Source of the DNA: Pythium myriotylum
Taxonomy: Eukaryota > Oomycota > Peronosporomycetes > Pythiales > Pythiaceae
Direction of reading: 5' to 3'
Assembly: GCA_023091665.1 (NCBI GenBank)
Contig: JALJCQ010000033.1
Location: 806,001-870,000 of the forward strand
DNA length: 64,000 nt
The notes under the pieces were generated by a model that had not been told where the DNA came from, searched no databases, and worked only from the letters and a program-made list of their open reading frames with translations. The position numbers and the translations under genes were made by a program. Positions 43,536 to 57,501 of the stretch are shown here, piece after piece; position 1 is the first letter of the stretch, and each line of letters opens with the position of its first letter.

Positions 43536-43608
43536 TTCCCACACCGGGACTCGAACCCGGGTCGCGTGGGTGAAAGCCACGTATCCTAACCACCTAGACT
43601 ATATGGGA
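43536..43608 (-). tRNA. tRNA-Glu(UUC), array copy 11
   Basis: Identical to copy 1. Unit 1,086 bp; private change TATACTCCCTG at 42883 in the hairpin. Confidence 0.96.
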
Positions 43609-44317
43609 AGTGCACGCGATGCATTCGCCAATACTCACACAAATACACCGCGCGAACACACAACACACCGACGAACGTGCTCCCAACTCCAATAGACCCC
43701 CCATGCCCCTTTCTCTCCCCCCAATCAACAAAAAATTGCACACACCACGCCTCTGCACGATCCTCATCGATACAGCAACCCACCAAGCGCCCCAGCCTTT
43801 CCGACATTGTGACTACACCTACTCACACCACGCAGCTCTGTCGTGTGGCAACAGATCTCACGATACACTTGCAGCGAAGCGCATTGAGCGGAAACCCTAC
43901 CGACTTGGACGCAGCTCAACTCACTCCGACAGATCGCATTGGATCTCATCCATATCCACGCTATATACCCCCTGCGCTCGAACGCGGGGTATGCTTTATA
44001 TACCTTCGTCTTGTCTAGCTTGACACGGGCGTTTCCACTGGAGTTGTGTCAAACCGTGGTCCACGAGGCGACCCCCCGTTGCGGGGGCGAGCGCGGGAAG
44101 ATAGGACCCATAGTGCAGCGAAGGGGGTAGTGTAGCTTGGTTGACTCCATCCACTCCAGTCTACCCAGCTCTTTTGGCCCCCAGCTTGGAATTGATGACT
44201 ACTCTGGCAGTCCCTCTTCTGTACTCTACTTCTCTACCAGTCTGTGCATCCGTCGCTCCCTCTCTCCCTCTCTCCCTCTCTCCCTCTCTCCGTCCGTCTC
44301 GCTCTGCCCCTGCCTCT

Positions 44318-44349
<32 letters not shown>

Positions 44350-44633
44350 CTCTGCCTCTGCCTCTGCCTCTGTCTCTGCCTCTACCTCTGCATGTGTGTG
44401 CGTGAGTGCCGCGCGTAAGGTTTTCGCATCTGCTGTCGGTGTGTCTGTTTTGCGGCGTGTGTGCTTGGCTGGAAAGTGGGGTAGGTGTCGATCCCTGGTG
44501 CGTTGGTTGTGGGTACGAGAGGAGGGCGGTGGAGGTGTGACCATGGTGTTCTGGCGCAGCGAGTCGTCGCGAATATGGGGGCGTGGACTTTATGTGTCGA
44601 AATGGTGTCAAAACATAGTATTTGGCAAAGAAA

Positions 44634-44706
44634 TTCCCACACCGGGACTCGAACCCGGGTCGCGTGGGTGAAAGCCACGTATCCTAACCACCTAGACTAT
44701 ATGGGA
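44634..44706 (-). tRNA. tRNA-Glu(UUC), array copy 12
   Basis: Identical to copy 1. Unit 1,098 bp with the TGTCTC variant in the hexamer block. Confidence 0.96.
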
Positions 44707-45421
44707 AGTGCACGCGATGCATTCGCCAATACTCACACAAATACACCGCGCGAACACACAACACACCGACGAACGTGCTCCCAACTCCAATAGACCCCCC
44801 ATGCCCCTTTCTCTCCCCCCAATCAACAAAAAATTGCACACACCACGCCTCTGCACGATCCTCATCGATACAGCAACCCACCAAGCGCCCCAGCCTTTCC
44901 GACATTGTGACTACACCTACTCACACCACGCAGCTCTGTCGTGTGGCAACAGATCTCACGATACACTTGCAGCGAAGCGCATTGAGCGGAAACCCTACCG
45001 ACTTGGACGCAGCTCAACTCACTCCGACAGATCGCATTGGATCTCATCCATATCCACGCTATATACCCCCTGCGCTCGAACGCGGGGTATGCTTTATATA
45101 CCTTCGTCTTGTCTAGCTTGACACGGGCGTTTCCACTGGAGTTGTGTCAAACCGTGGTCCACGAGGCGACCCCCCGTTGCGGGGGCGAGCGCGGGAAGAT
45201 AGGACCCATAGTGCAGCGAAGGGGGTAGTGTAGCTTGGTTGACTCCATCCACTCCAGTCTACCCAGCTCTTTTGGCCCCCAGCTTGGAATTGATGACTAC
45301 TCTGGCAGTCCCTCTTCTGTACTCTACTTCTCTACCAGTCTGTGCATCCGTCGCTCCCTCTCTCCCTCTCTCCCTCTCTCCCTCTCTCCGTCCGTCTCGC
45401 TCTGCCCCTGCCCCTGCCTCT

Positions 45422-45453
<32 letters not shown>

Positions 45454-45737
45454 CTCTGCCTCTGCCTCTGCCTCTGCCTCTGCCTCTACCTCTGCATGTG
45501 TGTGCGTGAGTGCCGCGCGTAAGGTTTTCGCATCTGCTGTCGGTGTGTCTGTTTTGCGGCGTGTGTGCTTGGCTGGAAAGTGGGGTAGGTGTCGATCCCT
45601 GGTGCGTTGGTTGTGGGTACGAGAGGAGGGCGGTGGAGGTGTGACCATGGTGTTCTGGCGCAGCGAGTCGTCGCGAATATGGGGGCGTGGACTTTATGTG
45701 TCGAAATGGTGTCAAAACATAGTATTTGGCAAAGAAA

Positions 45738-45810
45738 TTCCCACACCGGGACTCGAACCCGGGTCGCGTGGGTGAAAGCCACGTATCCTAACCACCTAGA
45801 CTATATGGGA
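45738..45810 (-). tRNA. tRNA-Glu(UUC), array copy 13
   Basis: Identical to copy 1. Unit 1,104 bp with the extra CCCCTG hexamer. Confidence 0.96.
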
Positions 45811-46519
45811 AGTGCACGCGATGCATTCGCCAATACTCACACAAATACACCGCGCGAACACACAACACACCGACGAACGTGCTCCCAACTCCAATAGACC
45901 CCCCATGCCCCTTTCTCTCCCCCCAATCAACAAAAAATTGCACACACCACGCCTCTGCACGATCCTCATCGATACAGCAACCCACCAAGCGCCCCAGCCT
46001 TTCCGACATTGTGACTACACCTACTCACACCACGCAGCTCTGTCGTGTGGCAACAGATCTCACGATACACTTGCAGCGAAGCGCATTGAGCGGAAACCCT
46101 ACCGACTTGGACACAGCTCAACTCACTCCGACAGATCGCATTGGATCTCATCCATATCCACGCTATATACCCCCTGCGCTCGAACGCGGGGTATGCTTTA
46201 TATACCTTCGTCTTGTCTAGCTTGACACGGGCGTTTCCACTGGAGTTGTGTCAAACCGTGGTCCACGAGGCGACCCCCCGTTGCGGGGGCGAGCGCGGGA
46301 AGATAGGACCCATAGTGCAGCGAAGGGGGTAGTGTAGCTTGGTTGACTCCATCCACTCCAGTCTACCCAGCTCTTTTGGCCCCCAGCTTGGAATTGATGA
46401 CTACTCTGGCAGTCCCTCTTCTGTACTCTACTTCTCTACCAGTCTGTGCATCCGTCGCTCCCTCTCTCCCTCTCTCCCTCTCTCCCTCTCTCCGTCCGTC
46501 TCGCTCTGCCCCTGCCTCT

Positions 46520-46551
<32 letters not shown>

Positions 46552-46823
46552 CTCTGCCTCTGTCTCTGCCTCTACCTCTGCATGTGTGTGCGTGAGTGCC
46601 GCGCGTAAGGTTTTCGCATCTGCTGTCGGTGTGTCTGTTTTGCGGCGTGTGTGCTTGGCTGGAAAGTGGGGTAGGTGTCGATCCCTGGTGCGTTGGTTGT
46701 GGGTACGAGAGGAGGGCGGTGGAGGTGTGACCATGGTGTTCTGGCGCAGCGAGTCGTCGCGAATATGGGGGCGTGGACTTTATGTGTCGAAATGGTGTCA
46801 AAACATAGTATTTGGCAAAGAAA

Positions 46824-46896
46824 TTCCCACACCGGGACTCGAACCCGGGTCGCGTGGGTGAAAGCCACGTATCCTAACCACCTAGACTATATGGGA
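46824..46896 (-). tRNA. tRNA-Glu(UUC), array copy 14
   Basis: Identical to copy 1. Unit 1,086 bp; has both the GGACACAGC marker (46113) and the TGTCTC variant. Confidence 0.96.
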
Positions 46897-47605
46897 AGTG
46901 CACGCGATGCATTCGCCAATACTCACACAAATACACCGCGCGAACACACAACACACCGACGAACGTGCTCCCAACTCCAATAGACCCCCCATGCCCCTTT
47001 CTCTCCCCCCAATCAACAAAAAATTGCACACACCACGCCTCTGCACGATCCTCATCGATACAGCAACCCACCAAGCGCCCCAGCCTTTCCGACATTGTGA
47101 CTACACCTACTCACACCACGCAGCTCTGTCGTGTGGCAACAGATCTCACGATACACTTGCAGCGAAGCGCATTGAGCGGAAACCCTACCGACTTGGACGC
47201 AGCTCAACTCACTCCGACAGATCGCATTGGATCTCATCCATATCCACGCTATATACCCCCTGCGCTCGAACGCGGGGTATGCTTTATATACCTTCGTCTT
47301 GTCTAGCTTGACACGGGCGTTTCCACTGGAGTTGTGTCAAACCGTGGTCCACGAGGCGACCCCCCGTTGCGGGGGCGAGCGCGGGAAGATAGGACCCATA
47401 GTGCAGCGAAGGGGGTAGTGTAGCTTGGTTGACTCCATCCACTCCAGTCTACCCAGCTCTTTTGGCCCCCAGCTTGGAATTGATGACTACTCTGGCAGTC
47501 CCTCTTCTGTACTCTACTTCTCTACCAGTCTGTGCATCCGTCGCTCCCTCTCTCCCTCTCTCCCTCTCTCCCTCTCTCCGTCCGTCTCGCTCTGCCCCTG
47601 CCTCT

Positions 47606-47637
<32 letters not shown>

Positions 47638-47909
47638 CTCTGCCTCTGCCTCTGCCTCTACCTCTGCATGTGTGTGCGTGAGTGCCGCGCGTAAGGTTTT
47701 CGCATCTGCTGTCGGTGTGTCTGTTTTGCGGCGTGTGTGCTTGGCTGGAAAGTGGGGTAGGTGTCGATCCCTGGTGCGTTGGTTGTGGGTACGAGAGGAG
47801 GGCGGTGGAGGTGTGACCATGGTGTTCTGGCGCAGCGAGTCGTCGCGAATATGGGGGCGTGGACTTTATGTGTCGAAATGGTGTCAAAACATAGTATTTG
47901 GCAAAGAAA

Positions 47910-47982
47910 TTCCCACACCGGGACTCGAACCCGGGTCGCGTGGGTGAAAGCCACGTATCCTAACCACCTAGACTATATGGGA
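47910..47982 (-). tRNA. tRNA-Glu(UUC), array copy 15
   Basis: Identical to copy 1. Unit 1,086 bp, no special marker. Confidence 0.96.
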
Positions 47983-48697
47983 AGTGCACGCGATGCATTC
48001 GCCAATACTCACACAAATACACCGCGCGAACACACAACACACCGACGAACGTGCTCCCAACTCCAATAGACCCCCCATGCCCCTTTCTCTCCCCCCAATC
48101 AACAAAAAATTGCACACACCACGCCTCTGCACGATCCTCATCGATACAGCAACCCACCAAGCGCCCCAGCCTTTCCGACATTGTGACTACACCTACTCAC
48201 ACCACGCAGCTCTGTCGTGTGGCAACAGATCTCACGATACACTTGCAGCGAAGCGCATTGAGCGGAAACCCTACCGACTTGGACGCAGCTCAACTCACTC
48301 CGACAGATCGCATTGGATCTCATCCATATCCACGCTATATACCCCCTGCGCTCGAACGCGGGGTATGCTTTATATACCTTCGTCTTGTCTAGCTTGACAC
48401 GGGCGTTTCCACTGGAGTTGTGTCAAACCGTGGTCCACGAGGCGACCCCCCGTTGCGGGGGCGAGCGCGGGAAGATAGGACCCATAGTGCAGCGAAGGGG
48501 GTAGTGTAGCTTGGTTGACTCCATCCACTCCAGTCTACCCAGCTCTTTTGGCCCCCAGCTTGGAATTGATGACTACTCTGGCAGTCCCTCTTCTGTACTC
48601 TACTTCTCTACCAGTCTGTGCATCCGTCGCTCCCTCTCTCCCTCTCTCCCTCTCTCCCTCTCTCCGTCCGTCTCGCTCTGCCCCTGCCCCTGCCTCT

Positions 48698-48729
<32 letters not shown>

Positions 48730-49001
48730 CTCTGCCTCTGCCTCTGCCTCTACCTCTGCATGTGTGTGCGTGAGTGCCGCGCGTAAGGTTTTCGCATCTG
48801 CTGTCGGTGTGTCTGTTTTGCGGCGTGTGTGCTTGGCTGGAAAGTGGGGTAGGTGTCGATCCCTGGTGCGTTGGTTGTGGGTACGAGAGGAGGGCGGTGG
48901 AGGTGTGACCATGGTGTTCTGGCGCAGCGAGTCGTCGCGAATATGGGGGCGTGGACTTTATGTGTCGAAATGGTGTCAAAACATAGTATTTGGCAAAGAA
49001 A

Positions 49002-49074
49002 TTCCCACACCGGGACTCGAACCCGGGTCGCGTGGGTGAAAGCCACGTATCCTAACCACCTAGACTATATGGGA
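49002..49074 (-). tRNA. tRNA-Glu(UUC), array copy 16
   Basis: Identical to copy 1. Unit 1,092 bp with extra CCCCTG; first member of a three-unit block repeated at units 19-21. Confidence 0.96.
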
Positions 49075-49789
49075 AGTGCACGCGATGCATTCGCCAATAC
49101 TCACACAAATACACCGCGCGAACACACAACACACCGACGAACGTGCTCCCAACTCCAATAGACCCCCCATGCCCCTTTCTCTCCCCCCAATCAACAAAAA
49201 ATTGCACACACCACGCCTCTGCACGATCCTCATCGATACAGCAACCCACCAAGCGCCCCAGCCTTTCCGACATTGTGACTACACCTACTCACACCACGCA
49301 GCTCTGTCGTGTGGCAACAGATCTCACGATACACTTGCAGCGAAGCGCATTGAGCGGAAACCCTACCGACTTGGACACAGCTCAACTCACTCCGACAGAT
49401 CGCATTGGATCTCATCCATATCCACGCTATATACCCCCTGCGCTCGAACGCGGGGTATGCTTTATATACCTTCGTCTTGTCTAGCTTGACACGGGCGTTT
49501 CCACTGGAGTTGTGTCAAACCGTGGTCCACGAGGCGACCCCCCGTTGCGGGGGCGAGCGCGGGAAGATAGGACCCATAGTGCAGCGAAGGGGGTAGTGTA
49601 GCTTGGTTGACTCCATCCACTCCAGTCTACCCAGCTCTTTTGGCCCCCAGCTTGGAATTGATGACTACTCTGGCAGTCCCTCTTCTGTACTCTACTTCTC
49701 TACCAGTCTGTGCATCCGTCGCTCCCTCTCTCCCTCTCTCCCTCTCTCCCTCTCTCCGTCCGTCTCGCTCTGCCCCTGCCCCTGCCTCT

Positions 49790-49821
<32 letters not shown>

Positions 49822-50105
49822 CTCTGCCTCTGCCTCTGCCTCTGCCTCTGCCTCTACCTCTGCATGTGTGTGCGTGAGTGCCGCGCGTAAGGTTTTCGCA
49901 TCTGCTGTCGGTGTGTCTGTTTTGCGGCGTGTGTGCTTGGCTGGAAAGTGGGGTAGGTGTCGATCCCTGGTGCGTTGGTTGTGGGTACGAGAGGAGGGCG
50001 GTGGAGGTGTGACCATGGTGTTCTGGCGCAGCGAGTCGTCGCGAATATGGGGGCGTGGACTTTATGTGTCGAAATGGTGTCAAAACATAGTATTTGGCAA
50101 AGAAA

Positions 50106-50178
50106 TTCCCACACCGGGACTCGAACCCGGGTCGCGTGGGTGAAAGCCACGTATCCTAACCACCTAGACTATATGGGA
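50106..50178 (-). tRNA. tRNA-Glu(UUC), array copy 17
   Basis: Identical to copy 1. Unit 1,104 bp with GGACACAGC (49377) and extra CCCCTG. Confidence 0.96.
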
Positions 50179-50887
50179 AGTGCACGCGATGCATTCGCCA
50201 ATACTCACACAAATACACCGCGCGAACACACAACACACCGACGAACGTGCTCCCAACTCCAATAGACCCCCCATGCCCCTTTCTCTCCCCCCAATCAACA
50301 AAAAATTGCACACACCACGCCTCTGCACGATCCTCATCGATACAGCAACCCACCAAGCGCCCCAGCCTTTCCGACATTGTGACTACACCTACTCACACCA
50401 CGCAGCTCTGTCGTGTGGCAACAGATCTCACGATACACTTGCAGCGAAGCGCATTGAGCGGAAACCCTACCGACTTGGACGCAGCTCAACTCACTCCGAC
50501 AGATCGCATTGGATCTCATCCATATCCACGCTATATACCCCCTGCGCTCGAACGCGGGGTATGCTTTATATACCTTCGTCTTGTCTAGCTTGACACGGGC
50601 GTTTCCACTGGAGTTGTGTCAAACCGTGGTCCACGAGGCGACCCCCCGTTGCGGGGGCGAGCGCGGGAAGATAGGACCCATAGTGCAGCGAAGGGGGTAG
50701 TGTAGCTTGGTTGACTCCATCCACTCCAGTCTACCCAGCTCTTTTGGCCCCCAGCTTGGAATTGATGACTACTCTGGCAGTCCCTCTTCTGTACTCTACT
50801 TCTCTACCAGTCTGTGCATCCGTCGCTCCCTCTCTCCCTCTCTCCCTCTCTCCCTCTCTCCGTCCGTCTCGCTCTGCCCCTGCCTCT

Positions 50888-50919
<32 letters not shown>

Positions 50920-51197
50920 CTCTGCCTCTGCCTCTGTCTCTGCCTCTACCTCTGCATGTGTGTGCGTGAGTGCCGCGCGTAAGGTTTTCGCATCTGCTGT
51001 CGGTGTGTCTGTTTTGCGGCGTGTGTGCTTGGCTGGAAAGTGGGGTAGGTGTCGATCCCTGGTGCGTTGGTTGTGGGTACGAGAGGAGGGCGGTGGAGGT
51101 GTGACCATGGTGTTCTGGCGCAGCGAGTCGTCGCGAATATGGGGGCGTGGACTTTATGTGTCGAAATGGTGTCAAAACATAGTATTTGGCAAAGAAA

Positions 51198-51270
51198 TTC
51201 CCACACCGGGACTCGAACCCGGGTCGCGTGGGTGAAAGCCACGTATCCTAACCACCTAGACTATATGGGA
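51198..51270 (-). tRNA. tRNA-Glu(UUC), array copy 18
   Basis: Identical to copy 1. Unit 1,092 bp with the TGTCTC variant. Confidence 0.96.
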
Positions 51271-51985
51271 AGTGCACGCGATGCATTCGCCAATACTCAC
51301 ACAAATACACCGCGCGAACACACAACACACCGACGAACGTGCTCCCAACTCCAATAGACCCCCCATGCCCCTTTCTCTCCCCCCAATCAACAAAAAATTG
51401 CACACACCACGCCTCTGCACGATCCTCATCGATACAGCAACCCACCAAGCGCCCCAGCCTTTCCGACATTGTGACTACACCTACTCACACCACGCAGCTC
51501 TGTCGTGTGGCAACAGATCTCACGATACACTTGCAGCGAAGCGCATTGAGCGGAAACCCTACCGACTTGGACGCAGCTCAACTCACTCCGACAGATCGCA
51601 TTGGATCTCATCCATATCCACGCTATATACCCCCTGCGCTCGAACGCGGGGTATGCTTTATATACCTTCGTCTTGTCTAGCTTGACACGGGCGTTTCCAC
51701 TGGAGTTGTGTCAAACCGTGGTCCACGAGGCGACCCCCCGTTGCGGGGGCGAGCGCGGGAAGATAGGACCCATAGTGCAGCGAAGGGGGTAGTGTAGCTT
51801 GGTTGACTCCATCCACTCCAGTCTACCCAGCTCTTTTGGCCCCCAGCTTGGAATTGATGACTACTCTGGCAGTCCCTCTTCTGTACTCTACTTCTCTACC
51901 AGTCTGTGCATCCGTCGCTCCCTCTCTCCCTCTCTCCCTCTCTCCCTCTCTCCGTCCGTCTCGCTCTGCCCCTGCCCCTGCCTCT

Positions 51986-52017
<32 letters not shown>

Positions 52018-52289
52018 CTCTGCCTCTGCCTCTGCCTCTACCTCTGCATGTGTGTGCGTGAGTGCCGCGCGTAAGGTTTTCGCATCTGCTGTCGGTGTGT
52101 CTGTTTTGCGGCGTGTGTGCTTGGCTGGAAAGTGGGGTAGGTGTCGATCCCTGGTGCGTTGGTTGTGGGTACGAGAGGAGGGCGGTGGAGGTGTGACCAT
52201 GGTGTTCTGGCGCAGCGAGTCGTCGCGAATATGGGGGCGTGGACTTTATGTGTCGAAATGGTGTCAAAACATAGTATTTGGCAAAGAAA

Positions 52290-52362
52290 TTCCCACACCG
52301 GGACTCGAACCCGGGTCGCGTGGGTGAAAGCCACGTATCCTAACCACCTAGACTATATGGGA
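52290..52362 (-). tRNA. tRNA-Glu(UUC), array copy 19
   Basis: Identical to copy 1. Unit 1,092 bp, same markers as unit 16. Confidence 0.96.
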
Positions 52363-53077
52363 AGTGCACGCGATGCATTCGCCAATACTCACACAAATAC
52401 ACCGCGCGAACACACAACACACCGACGAACGTGCTCCCAACTCCAATAGACCCCCCATGCCCCTTTCTCTCCCCCCAATCAACAAAAAATTGCACACACC
52501 ACGCCTCTGCACGATCCTCATCGATACAGCAACCCACCAAGCGCCCCAGCCTTTCCGACATTGTGACTACACCTACTCACACCACGCAGCTCTGTCGTGT
52601 GGCAACAGATCTCACGATACACTTGCAGCGAAGCGCATTGAGCGGAAACCCTACCGACTTGGACACAGCTCAACTCACTCCGACAGATCGCATTGGATCT
52701 CATCCATATCCACGCTATATACCCCCTGCGCTCGAACGCGGGGTATGCTTTATATACCTTCGTCTTGTCTAGCTTGACACGGGCGTTTCCACTGGAGTTG
52801 TGTCAAACCGTGGTCCACGAGGCGACCCCCCGTTGCGGGGGCGAGCGCGGGAAGATAGGACCCATAGTGCAGCGAAGGGGGTAGTGTAGCTTGGTTGACT
52901 CCATCCACTCCAGTCTACCCAGCTCTTTTGGCCCCCAGCTTGGAATTGATGACTACTCTGGCAGTCCCTCTTCTGTACTCTACTTCTCTACCAGTCTGTG
53001 CATCCGTCGCTCCCTCTCTCCCTCTCTCCCTCTCTCCCTCTCTCCGTCCGTCTCGCTCTGCCCCTGCCCCTGCCTCT

Positions 53078-53109
<32 letters not shown>

Positions 53110-53405
53110 CTCTGCCTCTGCCTCTGCCTCTGCCTCTGCCTCTGCCTCTGCCTCTACCTCTGCATGTGTGTGCGTGAGTGCCGCGCGTAAGGTTTTCGCA
53201 TCTGCTGTCGGTGTGTCTGTTTTGCGGCGTGTGTGCTTGGCTGGAAAGTGGGGTAGGTGTCGATCCCTGGTGCGTTGGTTGTGGGTACGAGAGGAGGGCG
53301 GTGGAGGTGTGACCATGGTGTTCTGGCGCAGCGAGTCGTCGCGAATATGGGGGCGTGGACTTTATGTGTCGAAATGGTGTCAAAACATAGTATTTGGCAA
53401 AGAAA

Positions 53406-53478
53406 TTCCCACACCGGGACTCGAACCCGGGTCGCGTGGGTGAAAGCCACGTATCCTAACCACCTAGACTATATGGGA
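53406..53478 (-). tRNA. tRNA-Glu(UUC), array copy 20
   Basis: Identical to copy 1. Longest complete unit, 1,116 bp; GGACACAGC (52665) and CCCCTG as in unit 17, plus two hexamers. Confidence 0.96.
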
Positions 53479-54187
53479 AGTGCACGCGATGCATTCGCCA
53501 ATACTCACACAAATACACCGCGCGAACACACAACACACCGACGAACGTGCTCCCAACTCCAATAGACCCCCCATGCCCCTTTCTCTCCCCCCAATCAACA
53601 AAAAATTGCACACACCACGCCTCTGCACGATCCTCATCGATACAGCAACCCACCAAGCGCCCCAGCCTTTCCGACATTGTGACTACACCTACTCACACCA
53701 CGCAGCTCTGTCGTGTGGCAACAGATCTCACGATACACTTGCAGCGAAGCGCATTGAGCGGAAACCCTACCGACTTGGACGCAGCTCAACTCACTCCGAC
53801 AGATCGCATTGGATCTCATCCATATCCACGCTATATACCCCCTGCGCTCGAACGCGGGGTATGCTTTATATACCTTCGTCTTGTCTAGCTTGACACGGGC
53901 GTTTCCACTGGAGTTGTGTCAAACCGTGGTCCACGAGGCGACCCCCCGTTGCGGGGGCGAGCGCGGGAAGATAGGACCCATAGTGCAGCGAAGGGGGTAG
54001 TGTAGCTTGGTTGACTCCATCCACTCCAGTCTACCCAGCTCTTTTGGCCCCCAGCTTGGAATTGATGACTACTCTGGCAGTCCCTCTTCTGTACTCTACT
54101 TCTCTACCAGTCTGTGCATCCGTCGCTCCCTCTCTCCCTCTCTCCCTCTCTCCCTCTCTCCGTCCGTCTCGCTCTGCCCCTGCCTCT

Positions 54188-54219
<32 letters not shown>

Positions 54220-54497
54220 CTCTGCCTCTGCCTCTGTCTCTGCCTCTACCTCTGCATGTGTGTGCGTGAGTGCCGCGCGTAAGGTTTTCGCATCTGCTGT
54301 CGGTGTGTCTGTTTTGCGGCGTGTGTGCTTGGCTGGAAAGTGGGGTAGGTGTCGATCCCTGGTGCGTTGGTTGTGGGTACGAGAGGAGGGCGGTGGAGGT
54401 GTGACCATGGTGTTCTGGCGCAGCGAGTCGTCGCGAATATGGGGGCGTGGACTTTATGTGTCGAAATGGTGTCAAAACATAGTATTTGGCAAAGAAA

Positions 54498-54570
54498 TTC
54501 CCACACCGGGACTCGAACCCGGGTCGCGTGGGTGAAAGCCACGTATCCTAACCACCTAGACTATATGGGA
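54498..54570 (-). tRNA. tRNA-Glu(UUC), array copy 21
   Basis: Identical to copy 1. Unit 1,092 bp with TGTCTC, matching unit 18. Confidence 0.96.
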
Positions 54571-55279
54571 AGTGCACGCGATGCATTCGCCAATACTCAC
54601 ACAAATACACCGCGCGAACACACAACACACCGACGAACGTGCTCCCAACTCCAATAGACCCCCCATGCCCCTTTCTCTCCCCCCAATCAACAAAAAATTG
54701 CACACACCACGCCTCTGCACGATCCTCATCGATACAGCAACCCACCAAGCGCCCCAGCCTTTCCGACATTGTGACTACACCTACTCACACCACGCAGCTC
54801 TGTCGTGTGGCAACAGATCTCACGATACACTTGCAGCGAAGCGCATTGAGCGGAAACCCTACCGACTTGGACGCAGCTCAACTCACTCCGACAGATCGCA
54901 TTGGATCTCATCCATATCCACGCTATATACCCCCTGCGCTCGAACGCGGGGTATGCTTTATATACCTTCGTCTTGTCTAGCTTGACACGGGCGTTTCCAC
55001 TGGAGTTGTGTCAAACCGTGGTCCACGAGGCGACCCCCCGTTGCGGGGGCGAGCGCGGGAAGATAGGACCCATAGTGCAGCGAAGGGGGTAGTGTAGCTT
55101 GGTTGACTCCATCCACTCCAGTCTACCCAGCTCTTTTGGCCCCCAGCTTGGAATTGATGACTACTCTGGCAGTCCCTCTTCTGTACTCTACTTCTCTACC
55201 AGTCTGTGCATCCGTCGCTCCCTCTCTCCCTCTCTCCCTCTCTCCCTCTCTCCGTCCGTCTCGCTCTGCCCCTGCCTCT

Positions 55280-55311
<32 letters not shown>

Positions 55312-55589
55312 CTCTGCCTCTGCCTCTGTCTCTGCCTCTACCTCTGCATGTGTGTGCGTGAGTGCCGCGCGTAAGGTTTTCGCATCTGCTGTCGGTGTGT
55401 CTGTTTTGCGGCGTGTGTGCTTGGCTGGAAAGTGGGGTAGGTGTCGATCCCTGGTGCGTTGGTTGTGGGTACGAGAGGAGGGCGGTGGAGGTGTGACCAT
55501 GGTGTTCTGGCGCAGCGAGTCGTCGCGAATATGGGGGCGTGGACTTTATGTGTCGAAATGGTGTCAAAACATAGTATTTGGCAAAGAAA

Positions 55590-55662
55590 TTCCCACACCG
55601 GGACTCGAACCCGGGTCGCGTGGGTGAAAGCCACGTATCCTAACCACCTAGACTATATGGGA
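55590..55662 (-). tRNA. tRNA-Glu(UUC), array copy 22
   Basis: Identical to copy 1. Unit 1,092 bp, a further copy of the unit 18/21 type. Confidence 0.96.
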
Positions 55663-56395
55663 AGTGCACGCGATGCATTCGCCAATACTCACACAAATAC
55701 ACCGCGCGAACACACAACACACCGACGAACGTGCTCCCAACTCCAATAGACCCCCCATGCCCCTTTCTCTCCCCCCAATCAACAAAAAATTGCACACACC
55801 ACGCCTCTGCACGATCCTCATCGATACAGCAACCCACCAAGCGCCCCAGCCTTTCCGACATTGTGACTACACCTACTCACACCACGCAGCTCTGTCGTGT
55901 GGCAACAGATCTCACGATACACTTGCAGCGAAGCGCATTGAGCGGAAACCCTACCGACTTGGACGCAGCTCAACTCACTCCGACAGATCGCATTGGATCT
56001 CATCCATATCCACGCTATATACCCCCTGCGCTCGAACGCGGGGTATGCTTTATATACCTTCGTCTTGTCTAGCTTGACACGGGCGTTTCCACTGGAGTTG
56101 TGTCAAACCGTGGTCCACGAGGCGACCCCCCGTTGCGGGGGCGAGCGCGGGAAGATAGGACCCATAGTGCAGCGAAGGGGGTAGTGTAGCTTGGTTGACT
56201 CCATCCACTCCAGTCTACCCAGCTCTTTTGGCCCCCAGCTTGGAATTGATGACTACTCTGGCAGTCCCTCTTCTGTACTCTACTTCTCTACCAGTCTGTG
56301 CATCCGTCGCTCCCTCTCTCCCTCTCTCCCTCTCTCCCTCTCTCCCTCTCTCCCTCTCTCCCTCTCTCCGTCCGTCTCGCTCTGCCCCTGCCTCT

Positions 56396-56427
<32 letters not shown>

Positions 56428-56687
56428 CTCTGCCTCTACCTCTGCATGTGTGTGCGTGAGTGCCGCGCGTAAGGTTTTCGCATCTGCTGTCGGTGTGTCT
56501 GTTTTGCGGCGTGTGTGCTTGGCTGGAAAGTGGGGTAGGTGTCGATCCCTGGTGCGTTGGTTGTGGGTACGAGAGGAGGGCGGTGGAGGTGTGACCATGG
56601 TGTTCTGGCGCAGCGAGTCGTCGCGAATATGGGGGCGTGGACTTTATGTGTCGAAATGGTGTCAAAACATAGTATTTGGCAAAGAAA

Positions 56688-56760
56688 TTCCCACACCGGG
56701 ACTCGAACCCGGGTCGCGTGGGTGAAAGCCACGTATCCTAACCACCTAGACTATATGGGA
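56688..56760 (-). tRNA. tRNA-Glu(UUC), array copy 23
   Basis: Identical to copy 1. Unit 1,098 bp with three additional TCCCTCTC octamers. Confidence 0.96.
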
Positions 56761-57469
56761 AGTGCACGCGATGCATTCGCCAATACTCACACAAATACAC
56801 CGCGCGAACACACAACACACCGACGAACGTGCTCCCAACTCCAATAGACCCCCCATGCCCCTTTCTCTCCCCCCAATCAACAAAAAATTGCACACACCAC
56901 GCCTCTGCACGATCCTCATCGATACAGCAACCCACCAAGCGCCCCAGCCTTTCCGACATTGTGACTACACCTACTCACACCACGCAGCTCTGTCGTGTGG
57001 CAACAGATCTCACGATACACTTGCAGCGAAGCGCATTGAGCGGAAACCCTACCGACTTGGACGCAGCTCAACTCACTCCGACAGATCGCATTGGATCTCA
57101 TCCATATCCACGCTATATACCCCCTGCGCTCGAACGCGGGGTATGCTTTATATACCTTCGTCTTGTCTAGCTTGACACGGGCGTTTCCACTGGAGTTGTG
57201 TCAAACCGTGGTCCACGAGGCGACCCCCCGTTGCGGGGGCGAGCGCGGGAAGATAGGACCCATAGTGCAGCGAAGGGGGTAGTGTAGCTTGGTTGACTCC
57301 ATCCACTCCAGTCTACCCAGCTCTTTTGGCCCCCAGCTTGGAATTGATGACTACTCTGGCAGTCCCTCTTCTGTACTCTACTTCTCTACCAGTCTGTGCA
57401 TCCGTCGCTCCCTCTCTCCCTCTCTCCCTCTCTCCCTCTCTCCGTCCGTCTCGCTCTGCCCCTGCCTCT

Positions 57470-57501
<32 letters not shown>

